Shown here one piece after another: positions 26,292 to 34,914 of a stretch of 64,000 bases of DNA. The notes under the pieces were generated by a model that saw only the letters and a program-made list of their open reading frames with translations, was not told the origin of the DNA and did no database searches. The first letter of the stretch is position 1; the number at the start of each line of letters is the position of its first letter. The DNA is from Cytophagales bacterium (GTDB lineage Bacteria; Bacteroidota; Bacteroidia; Cytophagales; Cytophagaceae): assembly GCA_004294225.1 (NCBI GenBank), contig REBA01000023.1, positions 1 through 64,000 of the forward strand, written 5' to 3'. The position numbers and the translations under genes are program-made.

Positions 26292-28133
26292 TTATTCTTC
26301 TGTTTTTTTAGCTTTAGCTTTTTTAGGTTTTTCTTCTTTCTGAGCATCTGCTTCATTGTAGGCATCTTTCAATGCTGATAATGCAGCTATGTCTCCCATA
26401 GTAGATTTCTCAAGAGCTACAGGTTTTTCTACTTTTGCTTTAGTAGTAGCTGGAGCCTCTGTAGATTTTGCTATTGCTTTTTTACTTGCAACTTCTTCTT
26501 CGGTAGCTTCTGTAAAGGTTCTTGTATGCGATAATAAGATTTTCTTATCGTCTTTAGAAAACTCAATTACTCTAAAATCTAAGGATTCACCATTTTCAGC
26601 ATTCTTACCATTTTGCTTAATTAATTGCTTATTCATAGCAAAACCTTCAATTCCGTATGGCAACTCTATTACTGCACCTTTATCATTTTTAGAGGTAATC
26701 ATTCCTTTGTGGTCTGAACCTACAGTAAATATAGTTTCAAAAGTATTCCAAGGATTTTCTTCTAATTGCTTATGTCCTAATGCTAATCTTCTGTTTTCAG
26801 AATCTAACTCGAGAACTATGACATCAAGCTTATCACCAACTTTCACAAATTCAGAAGGGTGTTTAATCTTTTTTGTCCAAGAAAGATCTGAAACGTGCAC
26901 TAGGCCGTCAATACCTTCTTCTAGTTCTATAAACAATCCAAAATTAGTAAGATTTCTTACCACGCCTGTATGCTTACTTCCAAGTGCATACTTAGTGATA
27001 GAATCAGTTTTAGTCCAAGGATCTTCGGTAAGTTGTTTTATACCTAAGGACATTTTTCTTTCGTCTCTATCTATAGTTAAAACGACTGCCTCAAGTTCAT
27101 CGCCTACTTTAATAAAATCTTGTGGATTTCTCAAGTGTTGAGACCAAGACATTTCTGATACGTGAATCAGTCCTTCTACTCCTTGAATAATCTCTAAAAA
27201 TGCACCATAATCAGCTACATTGACAATTTTACCTTTCACTTTAGACCCTACAACCACATCGCCTTGAAGAGCATCCCAAGGATGTGCAGAAAGTTGTTTC
27301 ATACCAAGAGAAATACGTTTTTTCTCATCATCAAAATCTAAAACTACTACGTTCACTTTTTGGTCTAAGCTTAATACTTCATCTGGATGATTTATTCTTC
27401 CCCATGAAATATCAGTGATATGAAGTAATCCATCCACTCCTCCCAAATCTATAAATACCCCAAAATTGGTCATGTTTTTAATCACTCCTTCAAGTACCTG
27501 ACCTTTCTCAAGATTATTTAGAATTACTGCTTTTTGTTTTTCAATATCTTTTTCAATCAATACTTTGTGAGAAACAACTACGTTATCGTTGGTATAGTTG
27601 ATTTTCACAACTTTAACTTCCATTTTCTTTCCTACAAATATATCGAAATCTCTAATTGGCTTCACATCTATCTGAGAACCGGGCAAGAACGCTTCTATTC
27701 CATACACATCTACAATCAAACCACCTTTAGTTCTTCTTTTCACCATTCCTTCGATAATAATATCTTGATCTAATGCATCTTTGATATTATCCCAAGCTTT
27801 CACAATTTTCGCTTTCTTTCTAGAAAGTATTAATTGCCCATTGGAATCTTCTCTGTCCTCTACATATACATCTACAGAATCGCCAATCTTTAGATTTTCA
27901 ACATCACGAAATTCAGATAAAGGAATTAAACCATCCGATTTAAAACCAATATTCAAAATCACATCTTTACTAGTCAAACCAACTACTACGCCAGTGATTA
28001 CTTGTTTTTCAGCTACCTCAGTAAGAGTGCCTTCATACATTTGTTCTAACTCTGCTTTTTGAGCATCGGTATAAGAACTTCCGCCTTTTCTGCCTGTATT
28101 GTCCCAGTCAAAATTTTCTATCGGTGTCAACAT
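26292..28133 (-). CDS. rpsA: 30S ribosomal protein S1
   Basis: S1 helps mRNA bind the 30S subunit. The 613-residue protein carries a series of OB-fold S1 repeats (roughly six between residues 40 and 530), recognisable from repeated units such as GVFIDLGGVDGLLHITDISWGRINHP, GAFLEIIQGVEGLIHVSEMSW and GLFIELEEGIDGLVHVSDLSW. The last about 80 residues are a Lys/Ala/Glu-rich low-complexity tail. The start is ATG at 28133. The 146-base upstream region holds a candidate -7 element and three consecutive hairpins, suggesting control at the leader. Bacteroidota largely lack Shine-Dalgarno sequences, so S1 may matter more for initiation here. Confidence 0.96.
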   Translation of the reverse strand: MLTPIENFDWDNTGRKGGSSYTDAQKAELEQMYEGTLTEVAEKQVITGVVVGLTSKDVILNIGFKSDGLIPLSEFRDVENLKIGDSVDVYVEDREDSNGQLILSRKKAKIVKAWDNIKDALDQDIIIEGMVKRRTKGGLIVDVYGIEAFLPGSQIDVKPIRDFDIFVGKKMEVKVVKINYTNDNVVVSHKVLIEKDIEKQKAVILNNLEKGQVLEGVIKNMTNFGVFIDLGGVDGLLHITDISWGRINHPDEVLSLDQKVNVVVLDFDDEKKRISLGMKQLSAHPWDALQGDVVVGSKVKGKIVNVADYGAFLEIIQGVEGLIHVSEMSWSQHLRNPQDFIKVGDELEAVVLTIDRDERKMSLGIKQLTEDPWTKTDSITKYALGSKHTGVVRNLTNFGLFIELEEGIDGLVHVSDLSWTKKIKHPSEFVKVGDKLDVIVLELDSENRRLALGHKQLEENPWNTFETIFTVGSDHKGMITSKNDKGAVIELPYGIEGFAMNKQLIKQNGKNAENGESLDFRVIEFSKDDKKILLSHTRTFTEATEEEVASKKAIAKSTEAPATTKAKVEKPVALEKSTMGDIAALSALKDAYNEADAQKEEKPKKAKAKKTEE

Positions 28134-28157
28134 ATTTATTTTAAAGCTCTTTTTACA

Positions 28158-28238
28158 TCAATATTCGAGCAAGGATATTGAAATTAAGTTTGTAAAAACT
28201 TCAAACAACGCATTCGAAGTTCCATTCTGTTAAATGGA
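28158..28238 (-). promoter_or_regulatory. Three-hairpin leader of rpsA
   Basis: In transcript order: TCCATT/AATGGA with a 6-base loop (28238-28221); AACTTC/GAAGTT with a 13-base loop (28221-28197); TCAATAT/ATATTGA with a 10-base loop (28181-28158). All three stems are perfect and sit between a candidate -7 element and the start codon. In gamma-proteobacteria the rpsA initiation region also folds into a series of hairpins used for S1 autoregulation. Similar use here is inference. Confidence 0.45.
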
Positions 28239-28241
28239 TTG

Positions 28242-28249
28242 CAAAATTA
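28242..28249 (-). promoter_or_regulatory. Candidate -7 element for rpsA
   Basis: On the minus strand this reads TAATTTTG, an exact TAnnTTTG match. It lies 109 bases before the rpsA ATG and just ahead of the hairpin leader. No convincing -33 TTG is visible in the A/T run behind it. Confidence 0.4.
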
Positions 28250-28279
28250 GTAAAAAAAAATATATTTTCATGTATTTTT

Positions 28280-30832
28280 TTAAAATGGATAACCTATACT
28301 AAGATTAAGATTAGGTGAGCGGTAGCCTTCCTTAAAAAATATCCATCTCTTGCCTTCTTCTTGGCTTGGATCTTTGGCTTTCCAACCAAAATCAAATCTG
28401 AGGATGAGAAAAGAAAAGTTAAGCCTTATGCCTAATCCTGTTCCTACCGCTATTTGAGAAAGAAATTTATCAAAATAGAAAACTCCTTCTGGTCTGGCTT
28501 TTTCTACACCATTTCTCGGTGCCCAAATCCAAAGATTACCAGCGTCTACGAACAATGCACTCTCTAAAAATTTAATAATTTTGAATCGATATTCCCAACT
28601 CATTTCTAGCATTATTGAACCTGGTTGCTCGAATCTATAAATTGGTCTTCCTTGTTCATCTCTTTCGGCGACCCAGCCTCCTGGGCCAAGTCTTCTAGGT
28701 GACCAAGACCTTATGCTGTTGCTACCTCCTAAGAAAAAATTTCTCTCATATGGGAGTATTTCTTCATTATCATAAGCCTTTGCGACACCAATATTGTATT
28801 TCATTGCAAAGGTATTTTTTCTGATGGGGAAATATAATCTTAAATCAGTGCTTAACTTAAAATATCTAAAAGTTTTCAATCCCAATAATGTATCACTTTC
28901 TACAAGTAGATTGTTTTTATTAAGAATATTAAGCAAGGTTCCACCTGATTCTGCATAAATTCTAAGATATTTCGATTTTTTATTTTCACCAAGAACGTTG
29001 TTAGTGAAAGTATAAGTGGCATTCATATCACTTACGAAAGAGGTTCCAAAACTATTGATCAAATTATTTCCATTGTTTTGGAGTTTATTTAAATACTCAA
29101 CAAAGCTTGCTGACTTGTTTTTGGTAGATACTAAGTTTAAATCTACTATTGCAAAAGAAAATAGCTTTCTTGGGCTTAATTGAAAATTATAATTCATCCC
29201 TACATTGATATTATCTCTAGTATATTCTGGTCTTCCGATATAAGAATAAGAAACATCGAATCTAGTGACAGGGCTATAATTTTCTATAAAGTTTTGGAAT
29301 TTTCTACCCATTGGGAAGTACAACTGAGGAAAAGACATAGAGGTCTGTGCATTATATTCTTCACTTCTATAAAATTCAGATTTATTAAGTAGCGATGCCT
29401 GACCTACTACTGTGGCTCTAAAACTAGTTTCAAATATTTCAAAACCCCTTAGCGTATTTCTTGATTTAAAATTTAAAAATCCAGAGGGTCCTGGAACAAA
29501 GTTAGAAGCCATACTTAGCCCCACTTCTTCTGTACTTTGAAATTTTTGTAGTGGCATTGTTCTAACATACGCTGTTAGTTTGGGATGTAGCGTATCTGAA
29601 TCGTTTGTTTTTTCAAAATTAATATTAATAAATTTATACATATCCAAAGCTGCTAGTTGCCTTTGAGAATTTTGAATTTTAGAAACATTATAATACTCTT
29701 TTTCTTTAATGAGTAATTTTTTACTAATTATTCTTTTTGAAAAATTTTGTTTTGTATATATAAAATAGATATTTCTATAATAACCAGTATCTTTTTTAAC
29801 GCTAGTATTTCCTTGGTCTGTAAAGAAATAAACTTTATCAAAAGTATACCTCTTATGATTCTTTCCATCGCTTGTATTGGAAATTATTGTAGTGATATTT
29901 ATTTCACGTTTTATTTGAGAAGAATCTATATCAAAAGAAATATATTGGGGATTAAAGTCAAAATATCCTGAGTTTCTCAACAATCTATTGATTCTATCTC
30001 TTTCATTTGTGAGGTCTTGTTCTTTGTAGAAATTATTGATTTTTATATAAGATTCTTTATTGTTCTTTTTAATAAGGTTTGATATTGAAGTATCATTAGT
30101 TTGAGTAGTGAATGTTATTATTTTGTATGGCGATTTTTCAATGATTTTAAACTTCAAACTAATATCTCTTTTATTAGTATCTATCTGACAAGATATTTGA
30201 TTTTCTAGATACCCTTGATTGAAATAAAAATTATGAAGAGTATTGAGGTTAACCTGAATTGAGCTGCTATCAAATATAGATGGGGGTTCGCCTACCACTC
30301 TCATCATCCAGTTACCTTTGCTGATTTTTTCATCTGCTTTATTTAATTTATTGGTTCGTTTTTTTCTTGTTGAAATTAATTTTTTAAAATATTTTGATTT
30401 ATAATGAACCGAATCTAATGCGTTATCATATACTTCATCTTTATTTAAAGCATCTAAATAAAGAGAGTCATTTAAAGTTCTTAATTTGTGATTATACTTT
30501 TCAAGTACCTTTTTTCTTTGCCTTTGGGCATTAAGCGTATCAAAATGATTGAATCCAATTTGATACATCATTAAATATAACCGAACACCAAGAAGACTTC
30601 TATTGGGTTGTGGACTCAGAAGTATGTTTAAATCGCTAAAGTTAAATTTTTTGTTTCCCTCAAAACTTTGCTTTTTTAATAAATATTCATTCGATTTTAA
30701 ATAATTTTTATTTGCACACTGTATAAAAACTAATAGCAAAGGCAGTATAATAAGTGATTTGATAAAATACTTATTAAAAAAAAATATATAATTTATACCT
30801 TTCCGAAAAATCACTACTAATAATAGATTCAA
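28280..30832 (-). CDS. tamL: TamL-type outer-membrane assembly lipoprotein (BamA/TamA superfamily)
   Basis: This is a lipoprotein with POTRA-like domains (about 60-420) and a C-terminal 16-strand-type barrel (about 450-850), ending in GYPF with an aromatic last residue. Barrel motifs include FFLGGSNSIRSWSPRRLGPGG (the RGW-like turn of loop 6) and VGTGLGIRLNFSFLILRFDFG. The lipobox is VFIQC39. TamL is the Bacteroidota lipidated TamA homologue and works with TamB in envelope assembly. No tamB is seen here. The longest frame (850 residues) starts at TTG 30832, immediately beside the ATG of the divergent methyltransferase. GTG at 30814 is an equally likely start and gives a shorter signal peptide. 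Confidence 0.88.
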   Translation of the reverse strand: MNLLLVVIFRKGINYIFFFNKYFIKSLIILPLLLVFIQCANKNYLKSNEYLLKKQSFEGNKKFNFSDLNILLSPQPNRSLLGVRLYLMMYQIGFNHFDTLNAQRQRKKVLEKYNHKLRTLNDSLYLDALNKDEVYDNALDSVHYKSKYFKKLISTRKKRTNKLNKADEKISKGNWMMRVVGEPPSIFDSSSIQVNLNTLHNFYFNQGYLENQISCQIDTNKRDISLKFKIIEKSPYKIITFTTQTNDTSISNLIKKNNKESYIKINNFYKEQDLTNERDRINRLLRNSGYFDFNPQYISFDIDSSQIKREINITTIISNTSDGKNHKRYTFDKVYFFTDQGNTSVKKDTGYYRNIYFIYTKQNFSKRIISKKLLIKEKEYYNVSKIQNSQRQLAALDMYKFININFEKTNDSDTLHPKLTAYVRTMPLQKFQSTEEVGLSMASNFVPGPSGFLNFKSRNTLRGFEIFETSFRATVVGQASLLNKSEFYRSEEYNAQTSMSFPQLYFPMGRKFQNFIENYSPVTRFDVSYSYIGRPEYTRDNINVGMNYNFQLSPRKLFSFAIVDLNLVSTKNKSASFVEYLNKLQNNGNNLINSFGTSFVSDMNATYTFTNNVLGENKKSKYLRIYAESGGTLLNILNKNNLLVESDTLLGLKTFRYFKLSTDLRLYFPIRKNTFAMKYNIGVAKAYDNEEILPYERNFFLGGSNSIRSWSPRRLGPGGWVAERDEQGRPIYRFEQPGSIMLEMSWEYRFKIIKFLESALFVDAGNLWIWAPRNGVEKARPEGVFYFDKFLSQIAVGTGLGIRLNFSFLILRFDFGWKAKDPSQEEGKRWIFFKEGYRSPNLNLSIGYPF

Positions 30833-31588
30833 ATGATTTCCAAAAATAACTTAAAATACATCAAATCTCTGCAATTAAAGAAATTTAGAAAAGAAGAAAA
30901 TAAATTCTTGGTAGAAGGGGCCAAAAGTGTACTTGAATTATTGAACTCAAATTTCAATATTCATCAGCTATTGGTAAGTGAAACCTATTACCATAATAAT
31001 GAAAAAATTATTCATTCTAAATGTAAAGAATTTTCAATCTGCACAGAATCAGAAATAGAATATGCAGGAAGCTACTCTTCTAATCAGTCTGCTTTGGCTG
31101 TAGTAGATATGCCCCAACCATCAATTCTTCTTCCAAACCAAGGAGTTTCAGAATATATACTTATGCTTGATAACATCAGCGACCCTGGTAATCTCGGCAC
31201 CATTATTCGTATTGCCGATTGGTATGGTATTTCTAAAATTATTGCTTCTGAAAATACTGCAGAGCTCTATAATCCTAAAGTAATCGCTGCTAGCATGGGT
31301 TCATTTATTAGAGTAAATTTGTTCTACACTTCTTTGGAAGAATACTTAAAAAATTATAAAACGTTTGTATACGGTGCTAGTTTGGATGGTAAGAATATCT
31401 ATGATACAAAATTCAATCCTTCTTCTGGAATGCTTCTATTAGGAAGCGAAGCTCATGGTATTAATAATTCGCTTTACCCTTTTATCGATGAATTAGTATT
31501 TATACCAAGATTTGGTGGTGCAGAATCACTTAATGTAAGCGTAGCAACTGGCATCTTTTGTGATCACATCAAACGCCAATGCTTATAG
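30833..31588 (+). CDS. TrmH/SpoU-family RNA 2'-O-methyltransferase
   Basis: This 251-residue protein has the SPOUT plan: an N-terminal substrate-binding domain (SLQLKKFRKEENKFLVEGAKSVLELL) and a C-terminal knotted methyltransferase domain with motif 1 DNISDPGNLGTIIRIADW, motif 2 LLLGSEAHGI and motif 3 FGGAESLNVSVATGIF. It should methylate a ribose 2'-OH in tRNA or rRNA using SAM; the target nucleotide cannot be read. It is divergent from tamL with no gap, so its promoter must lie within the tamL signal-peptide region. Confidence 0.93.
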   Translation: MISKNNLKYIKSLQLKKFRKEENKFLVEGAKSVLELLNSNFNIHQLLVSETYYHNNEKIIHSKCKEFSICTESEIEYAGSYSSNQSALAVVDMPQPSILLPNQGVSEYILMLDNISDPGNLGTIIRIADWYGISKIIASENTAELYNPKVIAASMGSFIRVNLFYTSLEEYLKNYKTFVYGASLDGKNIYDTKFNPSSGMLLLGSEAHGINNSLYPFIDELVFIPRFGGAESLNVSVATGIFCDHIKRQCL

Positions 31589-31610
31589 GTCTTTAGAATA
31601 AAAAACTAAA

Positions 31611-31838
31611 TTACTTATCTTTATAATCAAAACTATCCCCCAAACTTTCTTGCTTGTTATAATTAGGCTCTCTGCGTTTATACTTGTTAGGTTTTCTTGT
31701 CAAATTCTTTTTGTCTCTATGGTCCATGTCACGATACCTTTGGTCTGTAGTGGCGGGGCAATGATAGGGATTAATAGTAACACAAGCATTTATGCTAATG
31801 ATAATAATCGCTATAAGTATAAAAGTATATTTCTTCAT
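31611..31838 (-). CDS. Small basic lipoprotein, unknown function
   Basis: With the ATG at 31838 this is 75 residues: MKKYTFILIAIIIISINAC, where C19 is a good lipobox cysteine, then a short charged tail rich in Lys, Arg, Asp and Tyr. A longer frame starting 20 residues earlier has no signal-like N-terminus and is less likely. The mature protein is very hydrophilic and has no motif I recognise. It lies convergent to the methyltransferase and divergent from nuoA. Confidence 0.55.
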   Translation of the reverse strand: MKKYTFILIAIIIISINACVTINPYHCPATTDQRYRDMDHRDKKNLTRKPNKYKRREPNYNKQESLGDSFDYKDK

Positions 31839-31930
31839 GCAAAGAGCATATTGGATGATGATTACTACGAATTTAATTGTAATTTGATTAGTAATCACAA
31901 AAAAAGAATTGATATTTTTTTGTGATTCGA

Positions 31931-31958
31931 TTGAAATCTATAAGTGTATGTATCTTTG
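31931..31958 (+). promoter_or_regulatory. Promoter of nuoABCD
   Basis: TTG (31931-31933), 17 bases, then TATCTTTG (31951-31958) matches the Bacteroidota -33/-7 consensus exactly. It leaves a leader of about 85 bases before the nuoA ATG. Confidence 0.65.
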
Positions 31959-32048
31959 CAACTGCTAAATAATATTCAAGCTTCTATATTGAAAATTATT
32001 TTTTATTAGAAACAAGGTATATTAAATTGCATGATTAGCTAAAAAAAA

Positions 32049-32534
32049 ATGGAAAACAAAGAAATATCAGAGTTTGGGTACATCCTTCTATTTATAGTTA
32101 CTGGCTTATTATTTCTGATTTTAACATTATTCCTAGGTAAGCTCATCCGCCCTAAAAGACCAAATGAAGAAAAAAACACTACTTATGAGAGCGGAGAAGA
32201 TGCCCATGGAAATGCTTGGGGCATGTTCAATCCGAAGTTTTATGTTATTGCTCTTATATTTCTTTTGTTTGAAGCAGAGCTTTTATTTTTATTTCCCTGG
32301 GCTACTGTTTTTGGGAACCAAGAATTGATTTTGCTTAGTAATAGATATTGGGGTAAGATTGCTGTTGTTGAAATGCTAATTTTTATTAGTATTCTAGCAT
32401 TGGGACTATGTTATGTTTGGAAAAAAGGATATCTAGATTGGCAGAAACCCATAAGCAATTCTAGTAATTATTCTATTTCATCTCATCACGAATTATATCA
32501 AAAAATCAATAAAAAATACGAGACCAAATCATAA
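32049..32534 (+). CDS. nuoA: NADH-quinone oxidoreductase subunit A
   Basis: This 161-residue membrane subunit of NDH-1 has three transmembrane helices (about 10-30, 70-95 and 105-125). The family motif TTYESGEDAHGNAWGMFNPKFYVIALIFLLFEAELLFLFPWA is intact (shown here only as the visible block between residues 45 and 87). It anchors the Q-module to the membrane arm. The C-terminal about 30 residues are a Ser-rich extension beyond the usual end. It is the first gene of a four-gene nuo run, with a 12-base gap to nuoB. Confidence 0.94.
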   Translation: MENKEISEFGYILLFIVTGLLFLILTLFLGKLIRPKRPNEEKNTTYESGEDAHGNAWGMFNPKFYVIALIFLLFEAELLFLFPWATVFGNQELILLSNRYWGKIAVVEMLIFISILALGLCYVWKKGYLDWQKPISNSSNYSISSHHELYQKINKKYETKS

Positions 32535-32546
32535 ATATATTTAAAA

Positions 32547-33080
32547 ATGGAGGGATTATTAGATAAGAAATTTAATTCTGGAGGAGTAATAATCACTAAG
32601 GTGGATGATGTAATTAACTGGGCTAGGCTGTCTTCTATTTGGCCCATGGGGTTTGGAATCGCTTGTTGTGCTATAGAAATGATGTCAACTTTCACAAGTG
32701 CTTATGACTTAGATAGATTTGGCATAATGGCTAGAGCATCTCCAAGACAATCAGATTTAATGATTATAGCGGGAACAGTTACTTTCAAAATGGCTGATCG
32801 CCTTAGACGTTTATATGAACAAATGGCAGAGCCAAGATATGTGATTTCTATGGGTTCATGCTCCAACTGTGGTGGGCCATATTGGCAACATGGTTACCAT
32901 GTTGTAAAAGGAGTAGATAAAATCATCCCTGTGGACGTATATGTTCCAGGGTGTCCGCCTAGACCAGAAGCATTGATAGGTGGAATAATAAAACTTCAAG
33001 AAAAAATCAGAAAAGAAACCCTCATGAATACTCCTCTTTTGGATAAATTAGTTGGTCAATCCACCTTAACTTCAAATTAA
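32547..33080 (+). CDS. nuoB: NADH-quinone oxidoreductase subunit B
   Basis: NuoB carries cluster N2, the last iron-sulfur centre before quinone. The 177-residue protein has all four ligands: C40 and C41 in [12 protein letters not shown]105 in [12 protein letters not shown] and C136 in [10 protein letters not shown]. Length is normal. It sits between nuoA and nuoC with gaps of 12 and 1 bases, so translation is probably coupled. Confidence 0.97.
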   Translation: MEGLLDKKFNSGGVIITKVDDVINWARLSSIWPMGFGIACCAIEMMSTFTSAYDLDRFGIMARASPRQSDLMIIAGTVTFKMADRLRRLYEQMAEPRYVISMGSCSNCGGPYWQHGYHVVKGVDKIIPVDVYVPGCPPRPEALIGGIIKLQEKIRKETLMNTPLLDKLVGQSTLTSN

Positions 33081-33081
33081 A

Positions 33082-33603
33082 ATGACCTTCGAAGAAATAC
33101 AACAACTTCTCCAATCAGAATTTAATAATTTAACGCTTGAAGTTAGCAACCAAGAAAGTCAAGCTCAAATAAATGTTCCAGCACAATCGATGATTGAAAT
33201 CATTGGTTTTTTAAAATCTAACAAATCCACTTTTTTTGATTTACTTTCATGTATTACTGGCATTGACAATGGCAAAGAAGCTGGAAATATTGATATCATA
33301 TATCATCTTTATTCCATTCCTTTTGAACATGCTTTAATAATAAAAACTAGCATTCAAAGAGGAACCCCACCTGAGCATCCTCCTTCTATAGACAGTATAA
33401 GTGCTATCTATCAATCTGCCAACTGGCACGAGAGAGAAATTTTTGATTTCTTTGGAGTAATTTTCAACCACCATCCTGATTTGAGAAGAATACTTCTTCC
33501 TAATGATTGGCAAGGATATCCTCTCAGAAAAGATTACAAAGAACAAGAATATTACCGTGGAATAAAAGTAGATAACAACTTTACAAGCGAGACCAATAAT
33601 TAA
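33082..33603 (+). CDS. nuoC: NADH-quinone oxidoreductase subunit C
   Basis: This 173-residue peripheral (30-kDa) subunit of the Q-module has the family signature from EREIFDFFGVIFNHHPDLRR to GYPLRKDY near the C-terminus. It is separate from NuoD, not fused. The gaps to nuoB and nuoD are one base each. Confidence 0.95.
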   Translation: MTFEEIQQLLQSEFNNLTLEVSNQESQAQINVPAQSMIEIIGFLKSNKSTFFDLLSCITGIDNGKEAGNIDIIYHLYSIPFEHALIIKTSIQRGTPPEHPPSIDSISAIYQSANWHEREIFDFFGVIFNHHPDLRRILLPNDWQGYPLRKDYKEQEYYRGIKVDNNFTSETNN

Positions 33604-33604
33604 A

Positions 33605-34825
33605 ATGCAAAATAACGCTGTTCAATATATTTACAACCCCGAAAATCTAGATCAATCAGATCCTTTATATACCAATATCAATAACCTAAAATCTCACGAG
33701 ATGGTTATAAATATTGGACCTCAACACCCATCTACACATGGTGTATTGAGATTAGAAGTTGTCATGGACGGAGAAATTGTAACTAATGTGATACCTCATA
33801 TGGGCTATCTGCATAGATGCTTTGAAAAACATGCAGAAAATCTCCCTTATCCTCAAATTATTCCTTTTGTAGATAGACTAGATTATTTAGCTGCCATGAA
33901 CAGTGAGCATATCTATGCAATGGGGGTAGAAAAAATGCTTGGAATATCAGAAGAAATCTCCACCAGAACAGAATACATAAGAGTATTGGTAGCAGAACTC
34001 AACCGTCTATCTTCTCACTTTCTCGGAATAGGTGCTTATGCCATGGATATGGGTTCATTTACTCCTTTCTTATGGCTTATGCGCGATAGAGAGCATATCA
34101 ATAGAATGCTAGAATGGGTATCTGGAGCTAGAATGCTCTATAATTATATTTGGATAGGTGGCTTATACTATGACCTTCCAGTAGGGTTTGAAGAAAGATG
34201 CAAAGAATTTACAGTTTACCTAAAACCCAAACTTACTGAATTAAAACAATTAGTAGTAGACAATAAAATATTCATTAACCGTACTGCTAATATTGGTGTT
34301 TTACCTTTAGACCTCGCCATCAACTCTGGAGTTACTGGACCAATGCTCAGAGCTTCAGGACTAAGGTTTGACTTACGAAAAGTAGATGCCTATTCTGTAT
34401 ACCCAAAACTAGATTTTGATATCCCTATAGGAGAAGGAAAAATGGGGCAATTAGGGGATTGCTGGGACAGAACTTTCGTAAGAATAGAAGAATGTTGGCA
34501 ATCTATCAGAATCATAGAACAATGCATAGAACAACTAACCAACGACCATAAAAGAACAAGAAGCTTTAACCCACAAGCCAGTATCCCCAAAAAAATAAGA
34601 CCTCCAAAAGTAGATTTTTATTTCAGAGGAGAAAGCCCTAAAGGTGAACTAGGATTTTTCTTTAGACACAATTCTAATTTTGATATCCCCTATCGCTGCA
34701 AGGTAAGAGCACCTAGCTTCTGTAACCTCTCTGTATTACCTGCTATTTCAAAAAATATCATGTTGGCAGATTTAATAGCAATTCTTGGGTCGATAGATAT
34801 TGTTATGGGCGAAGTAGATAGATAG
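33605..34825 (+). CDS. nuoD: NADH-quinone oxidoreductase subunit D
   Basis: This 406-residue 49-kDa subunit forms the quinone pocket with NuoB. Visible motifs are NIGPQHPSTHGVLRLEVVMDGE, YLHRCFEKHAE, GARMLYNYIWIGG, the SGVTGPMLRASG loop and the C-terminal VLPAISKNIMLADLIAILGSIDIVMGEVDR region, with GEVDR as the end. The nuo run stops here; nuoE to nuoN are not in the window, and the next gene 89 bases on is an unrelated lipoprotein. Confidence 0.96.
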   Translation: MQNNAVQYIYNPENLDQSDPLYTNINNLKSHEMVINIGPQHPSTHGVLRLEVVMDGEIVTNVIPHMGYLHRCFEKHAENLPYPQIIPFVDRLDYLAAMNSEHIYAMGVEKMLGISEEISTRTEYIRVLVAELNRLSSHFLGIGAYAMDMGSFTPFLWLMRDREHINRMLEWVSGARMLYNYIWIGGLYYDLPVGFEERCKEFTVYLKPKLTELKQLVVDNKIFINRTANIGVLPLDLAINSGVTGPMLRASGLRFDLRKVDAYSVYPKLDFDIPIGEGKMGQLGDCWDRTFVRIEECWQSIRIIEQCIEQLTNDHKRTRSFNPQASIPKKIRPPKVDFYFRGESPKGELGFFFRHNSNFDIPYRCKVRAPSFCNLSVLPAISKNIMLADLIAILGSIDIVMGEVDR

Positions 34826-34914
34826 TTTTAGTATATTAACTTACTATTTCCTATCTTAACTTATATAATTAACTAATCATATTTAACCTAAACATTGCAA
34901 TCTTTTCTACCTTG

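Noticed and set aside
26389-27141. A 250-codon open frame on the plus strand
   Set aside because: It is antisense to rpsA, low in complexity (Ser/Leu-rich) and has no family motif; rpsA on the minus strand explains the sequence.
31839-31898. An upstream extension of the small lipoprotein (95 residues)
   Set aside because: The added residues do not form a signal peptide, whereas the internal ATG gives a standard lipoprotein signal.
31650-31925. A 91-codon plus-strand frame
   Set aside because: It mirrors the small lipoprotein gene on the minus strand and has no signal or motif of its own.
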